Below are positions 38,911 through 50,389 of a stretch of 64,000 nucleotides of DNA, piece by piece; position 1 is the stretch's first letter, and each line of letters begins with the position of its first letter. The notes under the pieces were generated by a model, which saw only the letters and a list, made by a program, of their open reading frames with translations, did no database searches and had not been told where the DNA came from. Source of the DNA: an archaeon (GTDB lineage Archaea; Nanobdellota; Nanobdellia; SCGC-AAA011-G17; PNOQ01); NCBI GenBank assembly GCA_018671245.1, contig JABHIB010000002.1, positions 1 through 64,000 on the forward strand. The letters are read 5' to 3'. A program made the position numbers and the translations under genes.

Positions 38911-40713
38911 ATGGCAGATGTATATTTAGATGAAATATTTGTAGGATTTGTTGATGATCATAATAAATTCATTACAGAAGTTAAACAGTTAAGAAGAGAG
39001 AGTAAGGTTTCTAAAGTATTAAACTTACATTATGACGAGGGTGCTAATGAAATCATAATTGAAACAACTAGAGGTAGACTTAGAAGGCCTTTGATAATTG
39101 TTGAAAATGGTAAACCTAAATTAAATAATGATCATGTTGAAGATCTTGATTCTGGAAAGATATCTTGGAAAGATTTAATTGATGATGGGGTAATCGAATA
39201 TGTTGATGCTTGTGAAGAAGAAGATTGTTTTGTTGCTATCCAAGAAGAGGATTTAACTACAAAACACACACATCTTGAGATAAGTCCTATAACTATTCTT
39301 GGTGTTTGTACATCTCTTGTACCTTATTCAAATTTTGGAAGTTCATCAAGATTGATAAGAGGTTCTAAGATTCAGAAACAATCAATGGGATTATATTCTA
39401 CTAATTTTTTAAATAGACTTGATACTGATGCTAATTTGCTTCACTATCCTCAGAAACCTATTGTAAAAACATTTATGCATGATGTTTTTAATTATGATAA
39501 AAATCCTTCTGGACAGAATTTTGTTATTGCTGTTATGAGTTATGACGGATATAACATGGAGGATGCACTTATTGTTAATAAAGGAAGTATTGATAGAGGT
39601 TTAGCTAGATCTACTTTCTTCAAACCTTATAACTTAGAAGAATTAAGATATTCAGGTGGTTTAAGAGATGAAGTTGGTATCCCTGATAAGGAAGTTAAAG
39701 GTTACAAATCAGAAGAAGATTATAGATTCCTTGAATTAGATGGTATAGCTCATACTGGTGCTAAAGTTGATGCAGATGATATTATTATCGGTAGATCAAG
39801 TCCTCCTAGATTCCTTTCAGGATTAGAAGAATTTAGTGTTGCTGCAAATGTTAGAAGGGAGAGTTCTATTAGTCTTGGAGAAGGAGCAAACGGTATTGTT
39901 GATATGACTCTTTTAACAGAGAGTGGTTCAGGAAACAGGATGATCCAAACTAGATTGAGACAACCTAAAACTCCTGAAATTGGTGATAAATTTGCATCCA
40001 GACATGGACAGAAAGGTATTATTGGTATGATGTATCCTCATGAGGACATGCCGTTTACTGAGTCTGGAATTATTCCTGATATAATTTTCTCTCCACACAG
40101 TCTTCCTGGAAGAATGACAGTTTCTCACATGATTGAGATTTTGGCTGGAAAAGTTGGAGCACTAAATGGTGAGTATATTGATGCTACTAGTTTCGATACA
40201 CCTTCAGAGGATAGACTTAGGACAACTCTGTCTGAGCTTGGATTTAGAGAGAACGGTACAGAGGTAATGTATAACGGTTTGACAGGTCAAAGATTCAAGG
40301 CGAGAATATTCGTTGGAAATATATATTATTTAAGACTTAAACATTTAGCAGACAAGAAATTACATGCTAGAGCTGCAGGTAGAATTCAATTATTAACAAG
40401 ACAACCTGTTGAAGGAAGAGCTATGGGTGGAGGATTGAGACTTGGAGAGATGGAGAAAGATTGTTTAGTTGCACATGGTGCATCTCTATTATTGAAAGAA
40501 AGGTTCGATTCAGATAAGACTAAGCTTTATGTGTGTGAAGATTGTGAAATGGTTGCTATTTTTGACAACTATAGAAATAAATCTTATTGTCCGCGTTGTG
40601 GAAATGCCGCAAAGGTAAGTCCTGTTGAGATGAGTTATGCATTCAAACTTTTATTGGATGAGTTAAAATCTATGGGAATTTTCCCTAGTTTGAAATTGGG
40701 GGATAAATTTTGA
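38911..40713 (+). CDS. rpoB1: DNA-directed RNA polymerase subunit B'
   Basis: SYDGYNMEDALIVNKGSIDRGLARSTFF; GDKFASRHGQKGIIG. Confidence 0.96.
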   Translation: MADVYLDEIFVGFVDDHNKFITEVKQLRRESKVSKVLNLHYDEGANEIIIETTRGRLRRPLIIVENGKPKLNNDHVEDLDSGKISWKDLIDDGVIEYVDACEEEDCFVAIQEEDLTTKHTHLEISPITILGVCTSLVPYSNFGSSSRLIRGSKIQKQSMGLYSTNFLNRLDTDANLLHYPQKPIVKTFMHDVFNYDKNPSGQNFVIAVMSYDGYNMEDALIVNKGSIDRGLARSTFFKPYNLEELRYSGGLRDEVGIPDKEVKGYKSEEDYRFLELDGIAHTGAKVDADDIIIGRSSPPRFLSGLEEFSVAANVRRESSISLGEGANGIVDMTLLTESGSGNRMIQTRLRQPKTPEIGDKFASRHGQKGIIGMMYPHEDMPFTESGIIPDIIFSPHSLPGRMTVSHMIEILAGKVGALNGEYIDATSFDTPSEDRLRTTLSELGFRENGTEVMYNGLTGQRFKARIFVGNIYYLRLKHLADKKLHARAAGRIQLLTRQPVEGRAMGGGLRLGEMEKDCLVAHGASLLLKERFDSDKTKLYVCEDCEMVAIFDNYRNKSYCPRCGNAAKVSPVEMSYAFKLLLDELKSMGIFPSLKLGDKF

Positions 40714-43310
40714 AAATGGTCGAATCTATAACTAATAAAATTAAATCAATTAAATTTAGTCTGCTTTCTCCTAGTGAGATTAAGAAGATGTCTGTCGCGA
40801 AAATAGTTACTCCTGAATTGTATGATAGGGAAGGTTATCCTGTTGATGGAGGATTAATGGACATTAGACTTGGTGTTATTGATCCAGGTTTGAGATGTAA
40901 AACTTGTGGACAGAAATTGAGAGAGTGTATTGGACACTTTGGACATGTTGATTTTGCTAGACCTGTAATTCATATAAGTTTTATAGATAAAGTTCTTGCA
41001 TTCTTGAGAACTTCATGTAAAGATTGTGGAAGAGTTTTGGCAACAGAAGAAAAAATTCGAAAACAATATGATGAATTGGAAAGAGTTTCTAAGGAAAAAA
41101 CTGTCAAAGATAGAGAGATTGCTATTAGAAAATTTGTAAATTCTCTTAAATTGATTACTAAATGTCCTCATTGTAATGTTAAACAAGAGAAAGTAACTAT
41201 AGATAAACCTACAACTATTTTTGGTGATGGTAAAAGATTAAGTCCTATTGAGATTAGATCAAGATTGGAAAAAATTAATGATGAGGATCTAGAATTATAT
41301 GGGATTAATGCTAAGTCTGCTAGACCTGAATGGATGGTTTTGACTATATTGCCTGTATCTCCAGTAACTATTAGGCCAAGTATAACTTTGCAGAGTGGTG
41401 AGAGAAGTGAGGACGATATAACTCATAAGGTTGGAGATATAGTTAGAATAAATCAGAGATTATTTGAAAATATAAATGCTGGTGCGCCAGAAGTTATTAT
41501 AGAAGATCTTTGGGATTTGTTACAGTACCACGTTACAACCTTATTTAATAATGCTGTAACTCAAGTTCCTGTTGCAAGGCATAGATCTGGTCAGCCTTTG
41601 AAAACTCTAACACAAAGAATTAAGAGTAAAGAGGGTAGATTTAGACATAATCTTGCTGGAAAGAGAGTTAATTATTCTTCTAGGGCAGTTATTAGTCCTG
41701 ATCCAAAAATTAAGTTTAATGAAGTTGGAATTCCTCAATCTGTAGCTATGACTTTGACTGTTCCTGAACAAGTTACTGAATGGAACTTAGATTGGTTAAA
41801 AAAATTAGTTGAGAATGGTCCAACTAAATATCCAGGAGCAAATTATGTTATTAGCCCTGATGGAAAGAAAAAGAAAGTTACTGTGGAATCTATTGAATTA
41901 TTATTAGAAGAGCTTGAACAAGGATATGTTGTTGAGAGACATCTTCTTGATGGAGATATATCTATCTTTAACAGGCAACCAAGTCTTCACAGAATGAGCA
42001 TAATGGGTCACATAATTAAATTATTACCTGGAAAGAGTTTCAGATTAAATCCTTCTGTTTGTTCACCTTATGGTGCGGATTTCGATGGAGATGAGATGAA
42101 CCTTCATATTCCTCAGACTCCAGAAGCAAGGGCAGAAGCTATGATATTACTTAATGTAGAGAATAATATCATAAGTCCTAAGAATGGATTTAATGTTGTT
42201 GGTTCTATTGCTGATGCTATAACTGGGAATTATCTTCTTACAAAGAAGATCAAACTTCCTAAGGATGAGGCAATACATCTATTAGTATCTATAGGAATAT
42301 ATGATTCTGAGAAATTTTCCGGATTTGGAGATGAAGTTAGTGGAAAAGAAATATTCAGTACATTATTACCTGATGATTTAAATTTCGTAGGTTATTCTAA
42401 GGAGTATTCTGAAGATAATCCTGATGATGCTTATGTTGTTAAAATAAAAGATGGAAAATTAATTGGTGGAATTATTGATAAAGCTACAATTGGCGAAGAT
42501 AATGGTAGTTTAGTTAGAACTATTTATTCTAAGTACGATAATAGTGTAGCTTTAAACATAATTAATAATATGTCAAAGTTAGGTTTAATGGTATTATTAC
42601 GTCACGGATTTACAACATCTATCTCTGATACTGATCTTCCAGAAAAAATAAGAAATAGAAATACTGTTTTATTAAAAGCTGCAAATTCTGAAGTTGAGAA
42701 ATTGATTAAAGATTTTTACGCAGGTAAAATTGAAGCAATTCCTGGTAATAGTGTAGAAGATACATTAGAATTAAAGATTGTAGAGATTTTGAATAAAGTA
42801 AGAAACAAAATTGGTAAACAGGTTTCTGATTCAATTAAAGAAAACTCCACAGTTATCATGGCAAATTCCGGAGCACAAGGTAATTTCCTTAATATAGCTC
42901 AGATGTCTGCATGTGTTGGACAGCAATCTATGAAGGGTAAAAGGGTAGTTGGTGGATATGATGGTAGAACTCTTTCAGTATTTAATAAAGGAGATCTTAG
43001 TCCTTCATCTAGAGGATTTATTCAGCAAGGATATAGGCAAGGTATGAGTCCAACTGAATACTTTTTCGGAGCTATGACTGGTAGAGATGGTCTGATGGAT
43101 ACTGCTCTTAGAACACCAAAGTCCGGATATTTATATAGGAGACTAGCGAATGCCTTACAAGATATTAAGGTAGAATATGATAATACTGTTCGTGATGCTT
43201 ATGGGAATATTATCCAATTTAAGTATGGTGAAGATGGTATAGATATCTCAAAAAGTGACGGTGGAACTATAAATGTTAATAAAATAATTAAGGAGATTAG
43301 AGGTAAATAA
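40710..43310 (+). CDS. rpoA1: DNA-directed RNA polymerase subunit A'
   Basis: [28 protein letters not shown]. Confidence 0.97.
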   Translation: MKMVESITNKIKSIKFSLLSPSEIKKMSVAKIVTPELYDREGYPVDGGLMDIRLGVIDPGLRCKTCGQKLRECIGHFGHVDFARPVIHISFIDKVLAFLRTSCKDCGRVLATEEKIRKQYDELERVSKEKTVKDREIAIRKFVNSLKLITKCPHCNVKQEKVTIDKPTTIFGDGKRLSPIEIRSRLEKINDEDLELYGINAKSARPEWMVLTILPVSPVTIRPSITLQSGERSEDDITHKVGDIVRINQRLFENINAGAPEVIIEDLWDLLQYHVTTLFNNAVTQVPVARHRSGQPLKTLTQRIKSKEGRFRHNLAGKRVNYSSRAVISPDPKIKFNEVGIPQSVAMTLTVPEQVTEWNLDWLKKLVENGPTKYPGANYVISPDGKKKKVTVESIELLLEELEQGYVVERHLLDGDISIFNRQPSLHRMSIMGHIIKLLPGKSFRLNPSVCSPYGADFDGDEMNLHIPQTPEARAEAMILLNVENNIISPKNGFNVVGSIADAITGNYLLTKKIKLPKDEAIHLLVSIGIYDSEKFSGFGDEVSGKEIFSTLLPDDLNFVGYSKEYSEDNPDDAYVVKIKDGKLIGGIIDKATIGEDNGSLVRTIYSKYDNSVALNIINNMSKLGLMVLLRHGFTTSISDTDLPEKIRNRNTVLLKAANSEVEKLIKDFYAGKIEAIPGNSVEDTLELKIVEILNKVRNKIGKQVSDSIKENSTVIMANSGAQGNFLNIAQMSACVGQQSMKGKRVVGGYDGRTLSVFNKGDLSPSSRGFIQQGYRQGMSPTEYFFGAMTGRDGLMDTALRTPKSGYLYRRLANALQDIKVEYDNTVRDAYGNIIQFKYGEDGIDISKSDGGTINVNKIIKEIRGK

Positions 43311-43311
43311 A

Positions 43312-44475
43312 ATGGCTGATGTATATAAAAAATATGAAGATTTTATCTCTCCTAAATTATTAGAAGAAATAAAAACTAAAGTTGAAGTAGAAAAATTGAG
43401 TTCTGCAGAGATTACTAAAGTTCTAGATAGAGTTGCAGAAGAATTTGAAAACTCCTTAGTTGAGCCTGGTGAGTCTGTTGGTCTTGTAACTGCTGAATCA
43501 ATCGGAGAGTCCGGTACTCAGATGACGCTGGATGTATTCCACTTTGCTGGAGTTGCAGAACTTCAGGTTACTATGGGATTGCCAAGATTGATAGAGATTT
43601 TTGATGCTCGTTTGAACCCAAAAACTCCTGAGATGGAAGTTAGACTTAAATCTAAATATACTAAAGATGAAAAAACAATAAGAAGAGTTGCAAGTTATTT
43701 GAAAGAGATAACTTTGGAAGATATAAGTTCAGAATTCTCTTTAAATCTTGTTAAGGGAAGTATCGAGGTAGTTTTGGATCTTGAGAAAATAAAGGCTTTT
43801 GGATTTGAGATTAAAGATATAGTTAGTAAATTGATTGAGGAATTAAAAGATGTCAATGTTAAAGAATCAAAAGGTATACTTATGTTAGAATCTATATCTG
43901 GTGATTTAGAATTATCTCAATTATATAAATTAAAAGAAAAGGTTAGAGAAGTAGTTCTTAGAGGAATTCCAGGAATTACACAAGTCATGCCAGTGAAAAG
44001 AAATAATAAATTTGTTGTTTCTTGTGGTGGTTCTAATGTGAGTAAAGTATTAGAAATGGAAGAAGTTGATGCAAAATATGTTACATCAAATAATCTTTTC
44101 GAAATAGCTTCTTCTCTTGGTATCGAGGCTGCAAGACAGACAATAATTAACGAGGCTTTAGCAGTTATTGAAAATCAGGGTCTTGATGTTGATGTAAGAC
44201 ATATCTTACTATTAGCTGAATTAATGACTACTACTGGAAAAATAAAAGGTATAACTCGTGGTGGAATAGCTGGAGAGAAAGAAAGTGTTTTGGCAAGAGC
44301 AAGTTTCGAGATGCCAATGAAGCACCTTGTTGATGCTAGCGTCAGAGGAGAGTCTGATGAACTTAGAAGTGTAATTGAAAATGTAATTGTAAATCAACCT
44401 GTTCCAAATGGAACTGGATTACCTGTTCTTGTTTCTAAAGAACATAAAAAAGTTAAGAAGGAGAATAAAAAATGA
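43312..44475 (+). CDS. rpoA2: DNA-directed RNA polymerase subunit A''
   Basis: [44 protein letters not shown]. Confidence 0.97.
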   Translation: MADVYKKYEDFISPKLLEEIKTKVEVEKLSSAEITKVLDRVAEEFENSLVEPGESVGLVTAESIGESGTQMTLDVFHFAGVAELQVTMGLPRLIEIFDARLNPKTPEMEVRLKSKYTKDEKTIRRVASYLKEITLEDISSEFSLNLVKGSIEVVLDLEKIKAFGFEIKDIVSKLIEELKDVNVKESKGILMLESISGDLELSQLYKLKEKVREVVLRGIPGITQVMPVKRNNKFVVSCGGSNVSKVLEMEEVDAKYVTSNNLFEIASSLGIEAARQTIINEALAVIENQGLDVDVRHILLLAELMTTTGKIKGITRGGIAGEKESVLARASFEMPMKHLVDASVRGESDELRSVIENVIVNQPVPNGTGLPVLVSKEHKKVKKENKK

Positions 44476-44729
44476 GTTTAGCAAATTTAAGACCTGCACT
44501 TGAAGAGAAAAAGGTGGTTTTTGGAACTGAACGAGCTTTGAAGGCATTAAAGTCTGAGAAAGTTGAAGAGTTATTCATTTCAAAAAATTGCCCTATCGAT
44601 TTGAAAGAAAGGTTAATAAAATATGCAAAGATTAAAGAGGTTCTTGTTACAGAACTTAAAGAATCCAATGATGAACTTGGTGCTTTATGTAAAAAACCTT
44701 TTTCTGTTAATGTTTGTTATATTATATAA
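44472..44729 (+). CDS. rpl30e: 50S ribosomal protein L30e
   Basis: L7Ae/L30e-like, position after rpoA2. Confidence 0.8.
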   Translation: MSLANLRPALEEKKVVFGTERALKALKSEKVEELFISKNCPIDLKERLIKYAKIKEVLVTELKESNDELGALCKKPFSVNVCYII

Positions 44730-44731
44730 AA

Positions 44732-45142
44732 ATGGGTACATACGATAAAAGAATAATTGACTATATCAATCTGTTTGAGAATATCACAAGATCGAGTGTT
44801 AGAGATTGTTTTTTTCAAAATGACATCCTCGTGTTTGTTGTAACTGAAGGACAGGCAAGTAAGGCTATTGGGAAAAATGGTAGAAATGTCATAAAGTTTG
44901 CGAGGCTGATTAATAAACGATTAAAAGTAATAGAATACCATTCAGATCCTTTAAAATTCATGAGAAATCTTATAGCTCCTATAAAACCAAAAGATATAAA
45001 ATTGGAAGATAAAACTTTAGAAGTGTTCGTTGAAAACACAAAAGACAAAGGTTTATTAATAGGAAGAGATAAAAGGAATTTAGAAAATTTTAAAAAGGTA
45101 ATGAAAAGTTACTTCAAGGTAGAAAATATCAAAATAAGATAA
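44732..45142 (+). CDS. nusA: Archaeal NusA-like KH protein
   Basis: [28 protein letters not shown]; position between L30e and S12. Confidence 0.9.
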   Translation: MGTYDKRIIDYINLFENITRSSVRDCFFQNDILVFVVTEGQASKAIGKNGRNVIKFARLINKRLKVIEYHSDPLKFMRNLIAPIKPKDIKLEDKTLEVFVENTKDKGLLIGRDKRNLENFKKVMKSYFKVENIKIR

Positions 45143-45144
45143 AA

Positions 45145-45582
45145 ATGGCAAAAAAAAGCAAGGGATTAAATTCAGCAAAAAAACTCATGAGTAGAAGAGT
45201 TCAGTTTAGATGGAAAGATAGCTACTTCACTCGAAGAGCTCTTGGTTTGAAAAAAAAGTCAGATCCTATGAAGGGAAGTTCTCAAGGTTCAGCTATTGTA
45301 TTAGAAAAAGTACAAATTGAAGCTAAGCAGCCAAACTCCGCCCTTAGAAAATGTGTAAAATGCCAATTAGTTAAAACTGGAAAGAAAATAACTGCTTTTG
45401 TTCCAGGAGATAATGCAATTAAATTCATAGATGAGCACGATAGTGTTATGGTAGAGTGTTTAGGTGGAGCTAAAGGTAGATCCAAAGGAGATTTATCAGG
45501 TATTAGGTTCCAAGTTATCAAAGTTAATGATCAAAGTTTAAATGCTCTTGTTAAAGGAAAAATAGAGAAAGGTAGAAGATGA
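45145..45582 (+). CDS. rps12: 30S ribosomal protein S12 (uS12)
   Basis: [34 protein letters not shown]. Confidence 0.97.
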   Translation: MAKKSKGLNSAKKLMSRRVQFRWKDSYFTRRALGLKKKSDPMKGSSQGSAIVLEKVQIEAKQPNSALRKCVKCQLVKTGKKITAFVPGDNAIKFIDEHDSVMVECLGGAKGRSKGDLSGIRFQVIKVNDQSLNALVKGKIEKGRR

Positions 45583-46178
45583 TAAAATTATTCGGTGAGT
45601 GGGATACTAGTAATATTAAAGTTGAAGAGGCTGCTTTAGTCCCTTATATTGATTTAAAACCTTTAATGGTTCCTAGAACTTGTGGAAGAAGTGCACAAGG
45701 TAGTAGGGTTTGGGGAACAAAGATACATATAGTTGAGAGATTAATAAATAAATTAATGGTTCCTGGGCACAGAGGTAAGAAACACAAAATAAGTTCTGGA
45801 CATTGTGCAGGTAAGGCTACAAAATCTTATAATATCGTTTATAAAACATTCAAATTAATTGAAAAAAGTTTAGGTAAAAACCCTGTTGAGGTTTTTGTTA
45901 AGGCTGTTGAAAATTCTGCTCCAAGAGAAGAAGTTATCTCTATCGAGTATGGTGGAGCTAGATATACAAAAGCTGTTGAAGTTGCTCCTCAGAGAAGAGT
46001 AGATCTTGTTCTTAAATTAATGGCACAAGGTGCATATGCAAAAGCTTTCAATTCTAAAGTTGATGTTGAGAGAACTCTTGCAAATGAGATTATTGCTGCT
46101 TATAAGATGGATGTTCAAGCGAGCGGAGCATTGAGTAAGAAACTAGATCTTGAAAGACAATCAGATGCATCTAGATAA
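45579..46178 (+). CDS. rps7: 30S ribosomal protein S7 (uS7)
   Basis: [28 protein letters not shown]. Confidence 0.96.
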   Translation: MIKLFGEWDTSNIKVEEAALVPYIDLKPLMVPRTCGRSAQGSRVWGTKIHIVERLINKLMVPGHRGKKHKISSGHCAGKATKSYNIVYKTFKLIEKSLGKNPVEVFVKAVENSAPREEVISIEYGGARYTKAVEVAPQRRVDLVLKLMAQGAYAKAFNSKVDVERTLANEIIAAYKMDVQASGALSKKLDLERQSDASR

Positions 46179-46210
46179 TCTTATATACTTTTTATTTCTT
46201 ATTTAGTTTT

Positions 46211-46396
46211 ATGGCAGAAAAATTTTTCAAAACACTACCTATTGATTTTAAGTTCGATATTCCCTTGAATGAAAAAGATATTGAATATCAAAGGGCGAAA
46301 TTGATGTTAGAGATTTTTAAAGAGTTAGAAAAACGTAGTGAGGATCATCCTGATGATTGTCCTTGGTGTAAAAAAGATTATGAGAAAAATCATTAA
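46211..46396 (+). CDS. Small CPWC-containing protein
   Basis: 61 aa; HPDDCPWCKKDYEK. Confidence 0.5.
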   Translation: MAEKFFKTLPIDFKFDIPLNEKDIEYQRAKLMLEIFKELEKRSEDHPDDCPWCKKDYEKNH

Positions 46397-46429
46397 GTTT
46401 ATAAATGACTTTTTTTAATTGTTGATAAA

Positions 46430-46912
46430 ATGGATAATGAACTAACTGTTGAATTTGAAAATAAATTTAAATTATTCAAAAATGATGTAGGATTGAAATC
46501 TAGTTTTAAGAAATTAGATGGAGCCTTTTTATTGAAAGATTCTATTCTAGAAGAAGGTTTTGTCGGAGAGGATGTATCTCGTACTTTATCTAGAAGAATA
46601 GTTGATGTTTACACATATTGGGCGAATAACATACATGGTTTAATCTTACCAAATCCTGGTTCAATCATAAGTATAACTCAGCATGATATGTTTGATGAAT
46701 CTGAAAGAAATGAGATGAGTATTCTTTTAAACAAAATGCTTGCGTTGACTAGCAGAAATTCAGTTCTATCTCTAACAAGAGATAAAAAAGAAGAAGCAAA
46801 ATTCATTGATGATTCTTTGAAATTCTGGACTAAAGAACTTTCTCCAAAGATGAAAGTCATATATAATAAGATTAGTGTGTCTTGGGAAAAGAAAGCTAAT
46901 CAAAAATACTAA
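46430..46912 (+). CDS. Hypothetical protein
   Basis: Intact ORF. Confidence 0.5.
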   Translation: MDNELTVEFENKFKLFKNDVGLKSSFKKLDGAFLLKDSILEEGFVGEDVSRTLSRRIVDVYTYWANNIHGLILPNPGSIISITQHDMFDESERNEMSILLNKMLALTSRNSVLSLTRDKKEEAKFIDDSLKFWTKELSPKMKVIYNKISVSWEKKANQKY

Positions 46913-46949
46913 AAGAAACGTTTTTAAATCTTTTATTTAAGATATTAAT

Positions 46950-47906
46950 ATGATATGTTTAGGTATTGAATCTACTGCACACACTTTTGGTGTAGGTATT
47001 GTAAATGAAAAGAAAGTTCTAGCTAATGTTAAGGAATCTTATACTACTGAATCTGGTGGAATGAATCCAATTGAGGTTTCTAGAGCTCATGAAAAAATTT
47101 ACAAAAAGGTTATTGATCTTGCCCTTTCTGAAGCAAATCTTTTGCTTAGTGATATTGATATTGTTTCATATTCTAGGGGTCCAGGCTTTGGCACTTGTTT
47201 GAAAGTTGCTATGAAAGCTGTTGAAGAGATTGGTAAGCCTTTTGTTGGTGTCAATCACTGTGTTTCTCATTTAGAAGTCGGAAAATTTGCAACGAAGGCT
47301 AAAGATCCTGTTTTATTATATGCTTCTGGAGCTAACACTCAAGTTATAGCATATGAGGGCAAAAAATACCGCGTTTTTGGAGAGACTTTGGATATGGGTG
47401 TTGGGAACTTTATTGATTCTTTTGCACGCTATATGGGGCTAGGATTCCCTGGTGGGCCAAAAATTTCCATACTCTCTGAGGAATCTGATAAAGAATTCAT
47501 TAAATTGCCATATGTTGTTAAGGGAATGGATGTTTCTTTCAGTGGACTATTAACAAATCTTAAACAAAAATATGATTCTAGAAATTATAAGAAAGGTAAT
47601 CTTGCTTATTCTATGCAAGAGACTACTTTTGCAATGTTATTAGAGGTTGCTGAGCGAGCTATGGCGCATTGTGATAAAAAGGAGCTTTTGCTTGGCGGAG
47701 GTGTGGCGTGTAATAAACGACTACAAGAGATGGCTAAGAAAATGTGCGAAGAACGAGGTGCGAAGTGTTTTATCCCACCCAATGAGTTAATGTTAGATAA
47801 CGGTGCGATGATTGCTGTCAGCGGACTTTATCATTATAAGAAAGGTAGAAAAGAAAAATTAGAAATCAGACCTTATGAAAGGACTGATGATGTTAAAGTT
47901 GATTAA
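46950..47906 (+). CDS. kae1: tRNA N6-threonylcarbamoyladenosine protein Kae1
   Basis: GIESTAHTFGVGIV, YSRGPGFGTCLKVA, VNHCVSHLEVGKF; no Bud32 fusion. Confidence 0.96.
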   Translation: MICLGIESTAHTFGVGIVNEKKVLANVKESYTTESGGMNPIEVSRAHEKIYKKVIDLALSEANLLLSDIDIVSYSRGPGFGTCLKVAMKAVEEIGKPFVGVNHCVSHLEVGKFATKAKDPVLLYASGANTQVIAYEGKKYRVFGETLDMGVGNFIDSFARYMGLGFPGGPKISILSEESDKEFIKLPYVVKGMDVSFSGLLTNLKQKYDSRNYKKGNLAYSMQETTFAMLLEVAERAMAHCDKKELLLGGGVACNKRLQEMAKKMCEERGAKCFIPPNELMLDNGAMIAVSGLYHYKKGRKEKLEIRPYERTDDVKVD

Positions 47907-48493
47907 TTATGTACAGCCAAACCTGTTAGATATTTTGCTAATCCACTTTTTGGTTTTGGAACTCCGAGAATTGTATCTATAAATATTGATCCTTCTCCAC
48001 CACCATAATTATATACTGCATATCTGTCTGAGCTCATTTCATTGAATGAAACATCGAAAGTGTACCATTTAAATTCATTTGTTAGCGAACCTTCTCCAAC
48101 CTTTCTTGTTGGTCCCCAGATTTCAAAACTGGAATCTGATCCATCATTTTTCATATAAAGTGATAGTATCACTATTTTTTTTTCGAAATCTAGATGTAAA
48201 AAGTGATCTTCTCCTTCTCCAGGAATTGAAGTAGGATTTAGTAATATGTAAGAATTATCTTTATCTAATAGTTCTTTTGATGCGGAAGAAATCACATCAT
48301 GTTCATTTGTTTTTAATAATGCTGCAGCCATTGGCGATATTGCTTCATCAACATCATCTATATCGAAACCTTCGCTTACTGCTTTTCCTGTTATTGAGCT
48401 GTATTGGTATTCTTCTAATACTGCTCCTAACCCTATTGAGAAGCTTATTAAGATTATTAATACCATCATGTAGTTAGTTTTATGGATTTTCAT
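47903..48493 (-). CDS. Secreted protein with beta-rich domain
   Basis: N-terminal signal/TM; SITGKAV and YLTGLAVHN motifs. Confidence 0.55.
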   Translation of the reverse strand: MKIHKTNYMMVLIILISFSIGLGAVLEEYQYSSITGKAVSEGFDIDDVDEAISPMAAALLKTNEHDVISSASKELLDKDNSYILLNPTSIPGEGEDHFLHLDFEKKIVILSLYMKNDGSDSSFEIWGPTRKVGEGSLTNEFKWYTFDVSFNEMSSDRYAVYNYGGGEGSIFIDTILGVPKPKSGLAKYLTGLAVHN

Positions 48494-48502
48494 TTTTATT
48501 AG

Positions 48503-49576
48503 TTAAAATAACCTTTTAATAAAATTGATTATTGTATTAAAAAGGTTTTCTCTTTTTTCATCTTGTTCAAGTGTAACTTTTCCTGTTATTTCTTGTCCTA
48601 TTGGGGCTTTTGTTTCTGGTGATAGTTCTAATACACCTAATTTTATGTTATCTTCGTTGTTTTTGTCTTCCTCATTTATTATTTCTAGCGAGTATTCTAA
48701 ATCTGATGTAATGCATTGTCCTGTTAGATCGACTTCAATTATTTCTCCAGGTTGTAGTACATAATCTACATTCAAAGTTTCTTCTATCCCATTTGATGTG
48801 AAATTTAATTTAAAATCTGTTGATTTTGTTCCAACGTTTTTTATTTCTGTTTTTATTTGACAGTTGTTTTCCTTTACTGATAGTATTTTTAGATCTGCTT
48901 GTAATTTTTCTGATTCATTCATCGTTTCTTCAATTATGCATGCTCCATCTTCACAACCATTTGGGCATACATGCCATGCACTATCACAACTATCAGTTTT
49001 TCCACAGCTGAATTCCATAACCAGAGTTTTATCTGCACTACAATAGTCTGTAGGATATGCATTGTTCATGAATTTGCCTCTATCATCCTTACAGGTACCT
49101 TTTTTGAAGTAGTTTATGTTATTGTCTATAAAGTCTGAACAAGAAGGCATGTGATTTATTGATTTTGTACTACTACCACCGCTACTAGAACTAGTTGATT
49201 GTTTTGAAGTTTCTGCTACGGATTCTTCTTCAGGTTCTACTGATTCTTCTTTTGTAGGTTCTACTATTTCTTCTTTTGTAGTGATTTCTTTATCAATTGT
49301 TTCTACAATTTCTAGTTTTTTTGAAGGTTCTTCTTTCGGTTTTTCAACTATTTCTTTAGCTTCAACTTTCTTGGGTTCTGGAGGACTTAGAGGTTCTTTA
49401 GATTCAGAGATTGCTTCAGTAGCTTTTTCCGCTACTTCTAGAATTGCCATTCCTGTAATCGAGAAACCCTTGAAAAAGTCTTCAACATCTTCAAAAAAAT
49501 TTGAGATAGAGTAAGCTGATGCTATTGGCATTAGTAAAACTGCTAAAAATATTATTGCTGTCACTCTCTTTTTCAT
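48503..49576 (-). CDS. Secreted protein with Glu/Lys/Pro-rich stalk and CARDB-like domain
   Basis: Signal peptide; VEKPKEEPSKKLEIVE stalk; LKILSVKENNCQIKTEIKNVGTKSTDFKLNF. Confidence 0.6.
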   Translation of the reverse strand: MKKRVTAIIFLAVLLMPIASAYSISNFFEDVEDFFKGFSITGMAILEVAEKATEAISESKEPLSPPEPKKVEAKEIVEKPKEEPSKKLEIVETIDKEITTKEEIVEPTKEESVEPEEESVAETSKQSTSSSSGGSSTKSINHMPSCSDFIDNNINYFKKGTCKDDRGKFMNNAYPTDYCSADKTLVMEFSCGKTDSCDSAWHVCPNGCEDGACIIEETMNESEKLQADLKILSVKENNCQIKTEIKNVGTKSTDFKLNFTSNGIEETLNVDYVLQPGEIIEVDLTGQCITSDLEYSLEIINEEDKNNEDNIKLGVLELSPETKAPIGQEITGKVTLEQDEKRENLFNTIINFIKRLF

Positions 49577-49612
49577 TAGCTTAAAATTACTTTGTTAAAT
49601 ATATAAGTTTTT

Positions 49613-50389
49613 CTATATTCTTTTGAGAATAAACTTAGGTGTTACAAATTCACTACCAATAATACCTTGAACCTTTGTTTTTTCTGATAGGTTTGCTTCT
49701 AATACTGGATTTGTTTCAGAAATTTTAGTTTTTGATTTTTTTGCAAATACTTTTATCATATTATTTATTTCTTTTGTCGTTTCGAATGTTAAATTAGTCT
49801 TTAATCCTTCTTCGAATTCTGTATCTACTAAAATCTGTTTATTCGGACCGTTACAGTATATTGTTTTTATTTTTTGATCCATTAGTAATGGATCGATTTT
49901 TCCAAATACTTTATTTTTAGGAGAGTATTTTATCCTATAAATTCCTTCTTCACTAACTTCTTCCTTCTTGTGTAGTGGAGTTATGTTTTCTTTGTAAGGA
50001 TTTATTTTCTTTTTAATTATAGGTAATTCTGATTTTTTTAGTTTTGATTCTAAAACTGGTAGTGTTTTTATTGGTTTCTTTGCTAAGAAGTCTGGCATTT
50101 TTGTTGGTGTTTTTACAGGTAGTGTTGTAGTTCGTTGAGGATAGAGGGGCAACCTTTCCAATCTTCTTATTGTTGGTTTTATTTCAGGAGCCTTATCTTT
50201 CTTTATGTCTTCTATTTTTACATGTCTTAATTGTCTTGGTCCTGCAGCATCTGCTAATGCTATCAAATATCTTTTTAGAAATATTGCTTTTGGATCACGA
50301 ATTTTATCAATTTCTTTTGATACTTCTACAAATAACTTTTTAGCATCTTTTGCCGATTCATCGTGTATAAAAGAAATTTCTTTTTCCAT
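49613..50389 (-). CDS. Free-standing N-domain of type II/IV secretion (archaellum/pilus) ATPase
   Basis: IDPLLMDQKIKTIYCNGPNKQILVDTEFEEGLKTNLTFETTKEINNMIKVFAKKSKTKISETNPVLEANLSEKTKVQGIIGSEFVTPKFILKRI*; no Walker A domain follows. Confidence 0.6.
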   Translation of the reverse strand: MEKEISFIHDESAKDAKKLFVEVSKEIDKIRDPKAIFLKRYLIALADAAGPRQLRHVKIEDIKKDKAPEIKPTIRRLERLPLYPQRTTTLPVKTPTKMPDFLAKKPIKTLPVLESKLKKSELPIIKKKINPYKENITPLHKKEEVSEEGIYRIKYSPKNKVFGKIDPLLMDQKIKTIYCNGPNKQILVDTEFEEGLKTNLTFETTKEINNMIKVFAKKSKTKISETNPVLEANLSEKTKVQGIIGSEFVTPKFILKRI

